This document shows positions 56,150 to 63,990 of a stretch of DNA of 64,000 nucleotides, one piece after another; position 1 is the first letter of the stretch; every line of letters begins with the position of its first letter. Made by a program: the position numbers and the translations under genes. The DNA lies in assembly GCA_900102065.1 (NCBI GenBank), contig FMVK01000014.1, forward strand, positions 30,595 to 94,594. Reading direction: 5' to 3'. Source of the DNA: Lachnospiraceae bacterium XPB1003 (GTDB taxonomy: Bacteria > Bacillota > Clostridia > Lachnospirales > Lachnospiraceae). The notes below the pieces were generated by a model that was not told where the DNA came from, searched no databases, and saw only the letters and a list, made by a program, of their open reading frames with translations.

Positions 56150-56473
56150 ATGCCAAATATGAATTATCCGGAGAGTGACTGGAAACTTTTTAGAAGCAAA
56201 ATATCGGATTGGCAGGAAGCGTATATGGAAAAACTCTGCAAAGAGTATATTGATATCTTAAGCGCCGATGGCAGTTCGGCAGACAGATTTTGGGCAGTGG
56301 AAGAGCGCATAAAGGGAGATAGGAAAAAAGTCGGAGTGCGGGCTGAGATACGGCGCTCACAGATGTTTTATAATATTGTTTCGCTTATTCGAGAGGGCGC
56401 AATCTCTTTGGAAGATCTGGACGGATTTAGCGAAGAACTAAAGCAGGCTGCAGAAGCAAGTATGAATTGGTGA
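56150..56473 (+). CDS. Conserved small protein of unknown function
   Basis: 107 residues from ATG 56150, about 10 nt after GGAAGGTGGG. The sequence starting MPNMNYPESDWKLFRSKISDW is familiar from small hypothetical proteins near recombinase genes in Lachnospiraceae; the body is helical and charged (ERIKGDRKKVGVRAEIRRS, ISLEDLDGFSEELKQAAE). No domain is recognised. A terminator follows directly. Proximity to recombinase debris suggests it travels with mobile DNA. Confidence 0.6.
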   Translation: MPNMNYPESDWKLFRSKISDWQEAYMEKLCKEYIDILSADGSSADRFWAVEERIKGDRKKVGVRAEIRRSQMFYNIVSLIREGAISLEDLDGFSEELKQAAEASMNW

Positions 56474-56498
56474 AAACATACTGGTAACTATTAACTCG

Positions 56499-56527
56499 GA
56501 CATCCATGTGGATGTCTTTTTTATTTT
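56499..56527 (+). terminator. Rho-independent terminator
   Basis: A 7-bp stem GACATCC (56499-56505) with GGATGTC (56510-56516), loop ATGT, then TTTTTTATTTT. Confidence 0.88.
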
Positions 56528-56572
56528 AGAAGCCTATTATGACGAGATGCAAAAAAAGAAGAAGGGGAAATC

Positions 56573-56597
56573 TTGAGGTGGAATTTTTGCACCTCAA
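56573..56597 (+). repeat. Palindrome TTGAGGTG/CACCTCAA upstream of ORF6N gene
   Basis: Arms at 56573-56580 and 56590-56597 with a 9-nt A/T-rich centre. It resembles the palindrome at 56654-56680 and is probably an operator. Confidence 0.65.
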
Positions 56598-56653
56598 ATA
56601 AACCCCGTCGAATTCGACTACTTAACAGAAGAGCGTAGATGAAAAAGACAAAA

Positions 56654-56680
56654 CTTGAGGTCGTAAATTTCGACCTCAAG
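56654..56680 (+). promoter_or_regulatory. Palindrome CTTGAGGTCG/CGACCTCAAG just before ORF6N gene
   Basis: A 10-bp perfect inverted repeat (56654-56663 and 56671-56680) with centre TAAATTT, ending 17 bp before the ORF6N start. It probably binds a regulator near the ribosome site (GGAGGAG). Confidence 0.7.
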
Positions 56681-56697
56681 TATAGACGGAGGAGTAT

Positions 56698-56988
56698 ATG
56701 GCAGATAAGAAGGGAACAGAATTGGTTAGCGCCGAGATTGGTACGATAGAAGTTACTGAGGAGCTCTTAAGGGAGAAACTATATGAGATTCGCGGCGTTA
56801 AGGTCATGTTAGATGCAGATTTGGCTGAAATATATGGATATACTACCAAGGCGTTTAATCAGCAGATAAAGAATAATCTTGAGAAATTTGATGATGATTT
56901 TATGTTCGAACTTTCTGATGAAGAGGTTGATGATTTGCGGTCAAAAAATTTGACCGCAAATCTCCCGACTTTACGAAGGAATCCATGA
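56698..56988 (+). pseudogene. ORF6N-domain gene, truncated
   Basis: 96 codons from ATG 56698 with a strong ribosome site. Residues about 16-90 (LYEIRGVKVMLDADLAEIYGYTT, then NNLEKFDDDFMFELSDEEVDDL) are the ORF6N (phage anti-repressor/DNA-binding) domain. The C-terminal region expected after it (the GxxYxPYaFTEqG-type stretch) is missing. After a 14-bp inverted repeat (56932-56962) the DNA switches to serine-recombinase sequence in another frame, and the frame stops at 56988. It is seen as a gene fused to debris. Confidence 0.75.
56932..56962 (+). repeat. Perfect 14-bp inverted repeat inside the truncated ORF6N gene
   Basis: GATTTGCGGTCAAA (56932-56945) and TTTGACCGCAAATC (56949-56962), with a 3-nt AAA centre. 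The recombinase-like sequence begins within about 10 bp after it, so it marks the junction. Confidence 0.85.
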
Positions 56989-57671
56989 AGCAATCATTTC
57001 AGAGGAAGAATGGAACCTGGCGCAGGAAAAGAGGTCAAAGAATAATTATCGCCGGGAAAAGGTGAATGATCCTGATCATGCGCATATTCTTTCCGGGATC
57101 CTCAGATGTCCCTGCTGCGGTAAAGGAATGTATGGAAATGTTGCCAAGGCTCATTCAAAGGATAATAAGACCAGATACTATTATTATTGCAAAAACACAG
57201 TAAATGCTACCGGGCATAAATGTACCTTCCGCACCAATATCGAGCAAGAGGTTCATGCAGTCCTTTGTGGACCGGATCGAACTTTATCCGGAGCGCAGGA
57301 AAGACTGTAATTGGATAAAGAATACCCTTTTCAATTTCTCGATTCCCGTAGTTCGGGAGGATGAGGAACTGGCGAGGATAGGTGGAATATCTCTGGATAA
57401 TAGCACTCTCAGCAATGTCGATTTGCCCTTGGAAAAGTTGTCAACGCATGAAATGGTGGTATTTTTGTGTGAAAGAGATCAAAATTTTCAGTTTGTTAAT
57501 ATAAAAAATCCGCGAATTCATGGACATTATAGGGAGTGTTCCGAAAGGAATGATCCTTTTTGCTATTTTAATTGCCTCATTTTGGGCTTCAATTGCCTCA
57601 TTTTCTCGAAAATGAGGCAATTGAAATTGACTATGAGTATATTGAATGGTATCCTTGAATTAAATCATTAG
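56970..57671 (+). pseudogene. Serine recombinase C-terminal remnants, frameshifted and internally deleted
   Basis: One frame from about 56972 reads YEGIHEAIISEEEWNLAQEKR, then a zinc-ribbon part CPCCGKGMYGNVAKAHSK and YYYYCKN to FRTNIEQ at about 57245. The next part, in another frame (RFMQSFVDRIELYPERRKD, then WIKNTLFNFSIPV), is the extreme C-terminus of large serine recombinases. The region that normally joins them is absent, so there is an internal deletion plus frameshift. No catalytic N-terminus is present. The tail past about 57460 is not recognised. Confidence 0.8.
57589..57624 (+). repeat. 17-bp inverted repeat, with further copies of AATTGCCTCATTTT
   Basis: TCAATTGCCTCATTTTC (57589-57605) and its exact reverse complement at 57608-57624, separated by only 2 nt. 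Another direct copy of AATTGCCTCATTTT begins at 57570 and another at 55752, the latter 10 bp after the PARG-like gene. It lies 88 bp upstream of the Fic gene. Confidence 0.85.
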
Positions 57672-57711
57672 GAGAGGAAATGTGAATTATTAACATAGAT
57701 TGAGGGTTTTT

Positions 57712-58770
57712 ATGCGAAATTTTGATTACGGAAAAAAATGGGAAAAATTATTAACGCCCGATATAGTAGCCCTTCTTTCGCAAATCCATGAGTATAGGGG
57801 GAAACAGTCCCTTTTCATAGACGCGAAAGCGGACACTCTTTCGCAACTTGTTGAAATTGCCAGAATTCAGAGTACCGAAGCGTCCAACAAGATTGAAGGT
57901 ATATATACTTCGGATGACAGACTGAAAGCTCTTGTAAAAGACAAGACAATGCCAAAGACAAGAAACGAGCGGGAGATTGCGGGATACAGGGATGTGCTAA
58001 ATACAATCCATGAAAGCCACGATTATATTTCAATCAAACCCAATATGATCCTTCAATTACATAGGGATTTATACAAATTTGAAGGATATGATATTGGCGG
58101 AAAATATAAAGCTGCTGACAATATTATCGAGGAAGAAGATGAACAGGGAAATAAATTCGTTCGTTTTAAACCGATTCCGGCCTGGGAAACTCCGGAGGCA
58201 ATAGAAAATCTTTGCGACGAATTTGATAAGGCGTATGAATCCGGAACAATAGATCCGCTCCTTCTGATTCCTATGTTTATATTGGATTTTCTTTGTATCC
58301 ATCCGTTTAACGATGGTAATGGAAGAATGAGTAGATTGCTTACACTGCTTATGCTTTACAGAGCAGGATATATAGTAGGAAAATATATAAGTATCGAGCA
58401 TTTAATTGAAAAGACAAAAGAAGCGTATTATGAATGTCTTCAGAAAAGCTCGCTTAACTGGCATGAGGATGATAATGATTACGTTCCTTTTGTTAAATAT
58501 ATGCTTGGCGTTATTGTTGCCGCATACAGAGATTTTTCCGACAGAGTACAGGTATTGGTAACAAGCAAGCTTTCCAAACCGGAACGCGTGGCAGAATTGA
58601 TAAAGAATACATACGGAGAAATCACTAAGTCGCAGATTATGGAGAAATGTCCTGATATCAGCCGTATAACGGTTGAGCGTACATTAACAGAACTGTTGTC
58701 ATCTGGAAGAATACTTAAAGTTGGCGGTGGCAGATATACTAAATATGTTTGGAATCATGATAAGGAATAG
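57712..58770 (+). CDS. Fic-family protein (predicted AMPylase) with N-terminal inhibitory helix
   Basis: 352 residues from ATG 57712. The Fic motif HPFNDGNGRMSR (His197) is complete, matching HPFx(D/E)GNGRxxR, so transfer of AMP from ATP to a target hydroxyl is expected. An upstream S-N-K-I-E-G segment (about residues 58-63) fits the inhibitory (S/T)xxxE(G/N) motif of class II Fic proteins. The C-terminal ISRITVERTLTELLSSGRI looks like a winged helix. It is followed by hsdM after 18 bp. The target is unknown; regulation may involve the palindrome at 57589-57624. Confidence 0.9.
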   Translation: MRNFDYGKKWEKLLTPDIVALLSQIHEYRGKQSLFIDAKADTLSQLVEIARIQSTEASNKIEGIYTSDDRLKALVKDKTMPKTRNEREIAGYRDVLNTIHESHDYISIKPNMILQLHRDLYKFEGYDIGGKYKAADNIIEEEDEQGNKFVRFKPIPAWETPEAIENLCDEFDKAYESGTIDPLLLIPMFILDFLCIHPFNDGNGRMSRLLTLLMLYRAGYIVGKYISIEHLIEKTKEAYYECLQKSSLNWHEDDNDYVPFVKYMLGVIVAAYRDFSDRVQVLVTSKLSKPERVAELIKNTYGEITKSQIMEKCPDISRITVERTLTELLSSGRILKVGGGRYTKYVWNHDKE

Positions 58771-58788
58771 AATAAACGGAGGAATGTG

Positions 58789-60291
58789 ATGGTAACGGGA
58801 GAATTAAGGAACAAAATTGATTCTTTATGGGATGTGTTTTTTAGCGGGGGGCTTACAAATCCACTTGATGTTGTCGAGCAAATGACCTACCTCATGTTTA
58901 TAAAAGATCTGGATGATACGGATAACCTCCGTGCAAAGGAAGCTGCCATGCTTGGGCTTTCTTATAAGAGCATATTTGCAGATGAAGTTGAGATCGGAGA
59001 CCGTAAGGTTGATGGCAATCAGCTTAAGTGGTCTACATTCCACGACTTCCCGGCGCAGAGGATGTATTCTGTTGTTCAGGAATGGGTATTCCCGTTTATC
59101 AAGAACCTCCACGGAGATAAAAACTCTGCGTACAGCAAATATATGGATGATGCCATATTTAAGATTAATACACCGCTTATGTTATCGAAGATCGTGGATG
59201 CCTTGGATGAAATATATTCTAAGATGGAAGAATTGCACCAAACCGATATTAGAGGTGATGTTTATGAATATCTTCTTTCCAAGATTAAACAGTCCGGAGT
59301 TAATGGCCAGTTCAGAACACCGAGACATATTATACGCATGATGGTAGAGATGATGGATCCGAAGCCTACAGACTTTATCTGTGATCCGGCCTGTGGAACT
59401 TCCGGATTCCTTGTAACCAGCGGAGACTACTTAAGAGAAAAGTATAAGAAGGAAGTCCTTCTTGATAAGCAGAACAGAAATCATTTCATGAATGACATGT
59501 TCCATGGATACGATATGGACAGAACCATGCTCCGCATTGGCGCTATGAATATGATGACACATGGCGTTGAGAATCCGTTTATTGAGTATCGTGACAGCTT
59601 ATCGGATCAGAATCCTGATAAGGACATGTATTCTCTTATCCTGGCTAATCCTCCCTTTAAGGGCAACCTCGATGCAGACACCGTATCAACGGACCTTCAG
59701 AAGGTATGTAAGACTAAGAAGACGGAGCTTTTGTTCCTGGCATTGTTTGTAAGAATGCTTAAGATTGGCGGAAGATGCGCGTGCATCGTTCCTGACGGAG
59801 TGCTCTTTGGTTCTTCCAATGCTCATAAGGCTATCAGAAAGGAAATCGTCGAGAATCAGCGGCTTGAAGCAGTGATCTCGATGCCATCCGGTGTGTTTAA
59901 ACCTTATGCCGGTGTTTCCACCGGAATACTTATATTCACGAAGACCGGCCACGGCGGAACGGATGATGTGTGGTTCTATGATATGACTGCTGATGGCTTC
60001 AGTCTTGATGATAAACGTACTGAAATCAAGGATAACGATATCCCTGATATCATCAGCCGATTCAAAAATCTTGAAGCTGAAAAAGACAGAAAACGTACTG
60101 ACAAATCCTTCATGGTACCTAAGAAGGAGATTGAAGATAATGACTATGATCTCTCTATTAATAAGTATAAGAAGGTTGAATACGTTGCAGTAGAGTATCC
60201 TCCGACATCCGAGATAATGGCAAATATAAGAGAAATCGAAAAGCAGATAAGTAAAGAAATGGAGGAGTTGGATAAACTCTTGAAAAAGTAA
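58789..60291 (+). CDS. hsdM: Type I restriction-modification system DNA methyltransferase subunit
   Basis: 500 residues from ATG 58789, 6 nt after GGAGG. An N-terminal helical domain (LRNKIDSLWDVFFSGGLTNP, EQMTYLMFIKDLDD) precedes the N6-adenine methyltransferase fold: the SAM motif DPACGTSGF (from residue 199) and catalytic NPPF (287-290). HsdM needs a specificity subunit HsdS to recognise DNA and HsdR for cutting. Neither is in the window: the next gene is DUF3644 and the locus is then interrupted by an IS3 element. It is either an orphan or the partners lie beyond the element. Confidence 0.93.
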   Translation: MVTGELRNKIDSLWDVFFSGGLTNPLDVVEQMTYLMFIKDLDDTDNLRAKEAAMLGLSYKSIFADEVEIGDRKVDGNQLKWSTFHDFPAQRMYSVVQEWVFPFIKNLHGDKNSAYSKYMDDAIFKINTPLMLSKIVDALDEIYSKMEELHQTDIRGDVYEYLLSKIKQSGVNGQFRTPRHIIRMMVEMMDPKPTDFICDPACGTSGFLVTSGDYLREKYKKEVLLDKQNRNHFMNDMFHGYDMDRTMLRIGAMNMMTHGVENPFIEYRDSLSDQNPDKDMYSLILANPPFKGNLDADTVSTDLQKVCKTKKTELLFLALFVRMLKIGGRCACIVPDGVLFGSSNAHKAIRKEIVENQRLEAVISMPSGVFKPYAGVSTGILIFTKTGHGGTDDVWFYDMTADGFSLDDKRTEIKDNDIPDIISRFKNLEAEKDRKRTDKSFMVPKKEIEDNDYDLSINKYKKVEYVAVEYPPTSEIMANIREIEKQISKEMEELDKLLKK

Positions 60292-60308
60292 TAAAAGGGG
60301 CAAGAAAT

Positions 60309-61280
60309 ATGGAAATGCAATCTGAAAAGCAACGATTAATAAACAAAAGTACGGAAGCTTTTATCCTTGGGCTGGAGATATATAATAAGCCAACGATAAG
60401 ATATCGAGTTGAGGGCTTTAGTTTTTTTATCGTAAATGCATGGGAATTAATGCTTAAGGCCGAAATGATTAATAGGGGATTATCGATTTTCTACAAAGAT
60501 AATCCTGACCGTACCATAAGTGTGGAAGTCGCTATTAAGAAAATATATACAGACAAAAATACGAAGATTAGATTGAACCTTGAAAAGATTATCGAACTTC
60601 GTAATATCAGTACGCACTATATTACAGAGGATTATGAGGTTAAATACGCACCGTTATTCCAGGCATGTGTCCTGAACTATGTTAATGAGATGAAAAGGTT
60701 TCATAAGGTAAATGTGGAAGATTGCATTTCTCAAAATTTTCTTACCATAACGGCTAATTATGAACCACTGGATAATGAGCAAATAAGGTTAAAATATCCT
60801 CCTGAAGTGGCAGAAAAGTTTATTAAACAGGCAAACGAGATAGATGTATTAAATGAGGCATACTCGTCAGATAAATTTGCAATTAATATTAAGCAAAATT
60901 TATATATTACCAAGCGAAAGGAGGAGGCGGATTTCGTAGTTTCCATCGTAAAGGATTCAGATAATAAAGTTGAAATTGTTAAGGAACTAAAAGATCCGTC
61001 AAATACGCATAAATACTCATACCAGTCAGTTATTACCGTGGTTTCTGAGAAAATGCATAAGGATAATTTACACATAGATTATCCAAAAGGATTCAATGCG
61101 TATGTGTTAAATTTGCTTATGGACTTTTATGATATAAAAACTAATCAGTTATACGCATATAAGCATACGATAGGAAATCAGGAACAGTATACATATTCTC
61201 AGCAATTTATAGATTTTGTGATTGGAGAAATAAAAAAGAATCCGAATACTTTTGTTGAAAGTTTAAAGAAAAAAAGATAA
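60309..61280 (+). CDS. DUF3644-family protein (restriction-modification associated)
   Basis: 323 residues. The N-terminal half (STEAFILGLEIYNKPTIRYR, FFIVNAWELMLKAEMINRG, and RNISTHY) matches DUF3644, a family often found inside restriction-modification and other defence loci, of unknown activity. The R-N-x3-H pattern (RNISTH) is HEPN-like, which would suggest a ribonuclease, but this is inference. It is 17 bp after hsdM. The sequence is markedly A/T-rich relative to the first half of the window. Its last codons overlap the terminator of a minus-strand RNA. Confidence 0.75.
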   Translation: MEMQSEKQRLINKSTEAFILGLEIYNKPTIRYRVEGFSFFIVNAWELMLKAEMINRGLSIFYKDNPDRTISVEVAIKKIYTDKNTKIRLNLEKIIELRNISTHYITEDYEVKYAPLFQACVLNYVNEMKRFHKVNVEDCISQNFLTITANYEPLDNEQIRLKYPPEVAEKFIKQANEIDVLNEAYSSDKFAINIKQNLYITKRKEEADFVVSIVKDSDNKVEIVKELKDPSNTHKYSYQSVITVVSEKMHKDNLHIDYPKGFNAYVLNLLMDFYDIKTNQLYAYKHTIGNQEQYTYSQQFIDFVIGEIKKNPNTFVESLKKKR

Positions 61281-61356
61281 CCCCAGGCACATAGGATGCT
61301 CAGTCTTACGACCTACCCCATTTTGGGACCCAGTGTTGTTCCTTCACGAGTTATCT
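61269..61356 (-). ncRNA. Predicted structured small RNA, about 88 nt, minus strand
   Basis: A consensus minus-strand promoter directs transcription from about 61356. The transcript begins A-GATAACTC and ends GGGTTATC followed by seven T (61275-61269), so its two ends pair in an 8-bp stem (one G-T) directly before the T run. Inside are a UCCCA-AAA-UGGGG hairpin (61328-61316) and GUC-GUAA-GAC with a GNRA-type loop (61312-61303). There is no open frame worth noting. It is convergent with the DUF3644 gene and divergent from the next one. I do not recognise the RNA family. Confidence 0.65.
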
Positions 61357-61362
61357 GTATAA

Positions 61363-61391
61363 ATTATAGCGCCCCCAATAAAGAGTTGCAA
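61363..61391 (-). promoter_or_regulatory. Minus-strand promoter of the small RNA
   Basis: Reading the minus strand, TTGCAA (61391-61386), a 17-bp spacer and a perfect TATAAT (61368-61363). Confidence 0.75.
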
Positions 61392-61446
61392 GAGGTGGAT
61401 TTGGTGGGAATAATAACTGAAAAATTATAAAGAAGGATAATTGCAA

Positions 61447-62316
61447 ATGAAAATACAGTTAATTACGGGAAACAAAGAGATGAAAAGTACTGATAATTTA
61501 ATTGTTTCAGATTTATCCAGACCGATGGCAATGGATGATTTTGATATTGATATAATAGATTTATCATTTGCTGATATTTGGAAATATGAAGGAAGCACCA
61601 TAGGAAAGACTAATAAATATAAAGATCTACAAGCTATAGGTCAGATGGTTAGAGGTACTAAAAAAGCTCGCATATTTTACGTATATCCTCAAGATGGAAA
61701 ATATTTGTTTCATATGAATAAGGGGATTTATACAGATGTTGAAAATATAAAGAATATTTTAAATTCTACGACATGTGTGGAGGATTATAAGGAGTGTTTT
61801 CCTTATAGAGACGCCCCGATTAATGTGATTTTCGAACCTACTAAAACAACCATAGGAAAAATAACGTATTCAGCAGATTTCCACTTTGCCATTCAATTTG
61901 GAGAAATCGTAACAAAATCAGATACAAGCGAAAAAATAACAACTCTTAATTGCTATGGAAATATTTATTTTACTACATTAAACATTTGCCGTTCGTATGA
62001 TGAGCTGATTAATTATATTGATTCGATTTTGGGAGATAATAAGACTTGTGATATACCGGATTGGATTAATAACATAAACTTTGGAGACGATGAGGAACAG
62101 AATGAGATAATAAAAGATAGTATTATTCAGATAGAAACAAGTAAAGGAAAAATAGAAAGAGCGAAAGAAAAGTTAGAAGAAAACCTTAGATACAAATCTA
62201 TTTTATATACCAACGGAGATGAGCTGGTTGAGGTGGTGTATGACATATTAGAAAAAATACTTGACTGTAATTTGGCTGGCTTTGAGGATAGAAAAATTGA
62301 AGATTTTCCCCTCTGA
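61447..62316 (+). CDS. Unknown AT-rich gene, probably cut off at its 3' end by an IS3 element
   Basis: 289 residues from ATG 61447 (about 9 nt after AAGGA). The body has no domain that I recognise. The last part (EENLRYKSILYTNGDELVEVVYDILEKIL) resembles the lead-in to a PD-(D/E)xK nuclease-like domain seen in proteins with YKxLLYxxGxxLE motifs, whose acidic catalytic part would come next. Instead the frame meets a stop inside the left end of the IS3 element. It is probably a truncated defence-type gene. Low GC suggests foreign origin. Confidence 0.65.
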   Translation: MKIQLITGNKEMKSTDNLIVSDLSRPMAMDDFDIDIIDLSFADIWKYEGSTIGKTNKYKDLQAIGQMVRGTKKARIFYVYPQDGKYLFHMNKGIYTDVENIKNILNSTTCVEDYKECFPYRDAPINVIFEPTKTTIGKITYSADFHFAIQFGEIVTKSDTSEKITTLNCYGNIYFTTLNICRSYDELINYIDSILGDNKTCDIPDWINNINFGDDEEQNEIIKDSIIQIETSKGKIERAKEKLEENLRYKSILYTNGDELVEVVYDILEKILDCNLAGFEDRKIEDFPL

Positions 62317-62318
62317 GT

Positions 62319-62341
62319 TAGGGTAGTTGTCACCCACCTCC
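62319..62341 (+). repeat. Left terminal inverted repeat of the IS3 element
   Basis: About 17 of the first 19 positions match the reverse complement of 63969-63990. Confidence 0.85.
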
Positions 62342-62381
62342 CATAATTGATAAGATGCTTATCAAGGGGAAGGTGACAAGT

Positions 62382-62888
62382 ATGAGCTATAACAGATATC
62401 CAAAGGAAATGAAGGAAGCCATAGTGGCCAGGTTACTTGAAGAAGATGTTATCGTAATGGACATCCACAAGGAGACCGGTATAGGGATCAATACTCTGTA
62501 CAGATGGAGAGATGATGCTATGAATAAGAAAGGCTTATCAGCTACGACCAAGTACAAGAATGCTGATAAGTGGAGCAGTCAGGATAAGTTCACAGTTGTT
62601 TTGGAAACAGCCAATCTCTCAGAAGTAGAATTCTCTGAGTACTGCAGAGAAAAAGGAATCTACCCTGAACAGGTCAAAGAATGGCGAGATGCCTGCATGA
62701 ATGCGAACAACGGTGCAGTTGAACGCAGAGATAAGCTCAGTAAGGAACTTAAGGCTGAGCGTAAGCAAAAGGAAAAGCTTGAGAAGGAACTTGCCAGGAA
62801 AGAAAAAGCATTAGCGGAGGCTGCAGCACTGCTGGTCTTAAGAAAAAAAGCCAATGCGATTTGGGGGACGGAAGAAGAGGAAGAATGA
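62382..62888 (+). CDS. IS3-family transposase OrfA
   Basis: 168 residues from ATG 62382 after GGGGAAGGTG. Two helix-turn-helix-like segments (MKEAIVARLLEEDVIVMDIH to IGINTLYRWRDD, and FSEYCREKGIYPEQVKEW) would bind the element's ends. A charged coiled coil (KLSKELKAERKQKEKLEKEL) at 120-150 is the leucine-zipper-like multimerisation part. An A7 run (62843-62849) near the end is a candidate -1 frameshift site giving the OrfAB transposase. Confidence 0.9.
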   Translation: MSYNRYPKEMKEAIVARLLEEDVIVMDIHKETGIGINTLYRWRDDAMNKKGLSATTKYKNADKWSSQDKFTVVLETANLSEVEFSEYCREKGIYPEQVKEWRDACMNANNGAVERRDKLSKELKAERKQKEKLEKELARKEKALAEAAALLVLRKKANAIWGTEEEEE

Positions 62889-63949
62889 TTAGCGCCTCAG
62901 ATCGCAGACAGGCAGTTGAGCTAATCAGCGAAGCGGTAAACTCAGGAGCTGCATTATATAAAGCTTGCGAAGAGCTGGGCATAAGTAAACGTACTTATAA
63001 TCGTTGGAGAAAAACTGACAACGAATATATAGATAAGCGCACGACCTGCGAGCGCCCTGAACCGGTCAATAAACTGGCAAAGGAAGAAAGACAGGAGATA
63101 CTGGATACGATGAATTCAGAGGAGTTTGCATCAAAGACACCTTGTGAGGTCGTACCGATACTGGCAGATAGAGGAATCTATCTTGGAAGTGAAAGTACAT
63201 TCTATAACGTATTAAGAGATGCAAACCAGCTTGCTCACAGAGGACGGGAACAGGCACCTGTGAAACGCCCGGTATCAACCCATAAGGCGACTGCCCCTAA
63301 TCAGGTGTGGATGTGGGACATCACATATCTTAACGGACCGATAAAAGGCAAGTACTATTATCTGTACCTATTCTCAGATTTGTTCAGTAGAAAGATCGTT
63401 GGCTGGGAAGTACATGAGTGTGAATCAGCAAAACTTGCCGGAGATCTGATAAAGCGAATATACAGAGAAGAAAAGATATTTATGAATAAGGAACCATTGG
63501 TTCTCCATTCTGATAACGGAAGCCCTATGAAGGGTGCTACGATGCTTGAGACGCTTTATGCTCTTGGGGTCATTCCTTCAAGAAGCAGGCCTAGAGTCAG
63601 CAATGATAATCCTTATGCAGAGAGTCTTTTCAAGACGCTGAAATATATGCCTAATTATCAGCCGAAGGGATTTAACAATCTTTTCGAAGCGAGGATGTGG
63701 GTAAAACATTTCGTAGACTGGTATAACAATGACCACCGTCATAGTGGAATTAACTATGTTACTCCTAATGAGCGTCATGCAGGCAAGGATAAGGAAATCC
63801 TTGCAGAAAGAATCAGGGTGTATGAAGAAGCAAGAGCTAAGCACCCGGAGCGCTGGACCAGAAGTATCAGAAAGTGGGAATACCAGGATACAGAGTGGCT
63901 AAATCCAAGACAAGAAAAAGAAACTAAGAACGAGGCAAAAGCCTCATAA
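62885..63949 (+). CDS. IS3-family transposase OrfB (DDE integrase core)
   Basis: 354 residues from ATG 62885, sharing ATGA with orfA and in the -1 frame. An N-terminal helix-turn-helix (YKACEELGISKRTYNRWRK) is followed by the rve catalytic domain: the first Asp in WMWDITYL, the second in HSDNGSPMKG and the Glu in NPYAESLFKTLKY, 35 residues apart, which is the DD(35)E spacing of IS3. The open frame continues upstream of the ATG through the A7 run, consistent with a frameshifted fusion. It appears intact. Confidence 0.93.
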   Translation: MISASDRRQAVELISEAVNSGAALYKACEELGISKRTYNRWRKTDNEYIDKRTTCERPEPVNKLAKEERQEILDTMNSEEFASKTPCEVVPILADRGIYLGSESTFYNVLRDANQLAHRGREQAPVKRPVSTHKATAPNQVWMWDITYLNGPIKGKYYYLYLFSDLFSRKIVGWEVHECESAKLAGDLIKRIYREEKIFMNKEPLVLHSDNGSPMKGATMLETLYALGVIPSRSRPRVSNDNPYAESLFKTLKYMPNYQPKGFNNLFEARMWVKHFVDWYNNDHRHSGINYVTPNERHAGKDKEILAERIRVYEEARAKHPERWTRSIRKWEYQDTEWLNPRQEKETKNEAKAS

Positions 63950-63968
63950 AAACTAAGGAAAGGAATAA

Positions 63969-63990
63969 GGGGAGGGTGACAACTATCCTA
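63969..63990 (-). repeat. Right terminal inverted repeat of the IS3 element
   Basis: Its reverse complement begins TAGGATAGTTGTCACCC, matching the left end with one difference in the first 17 positions. Only 10 bp of the right flank are in the window. Confidence 0.85.

Noticed and set aside
56573..56680. Paired palindromes as a CRISPR array
   Set aside because: Only two unequal palindromes, with no regular repeat-spacer structure and no cas genes.
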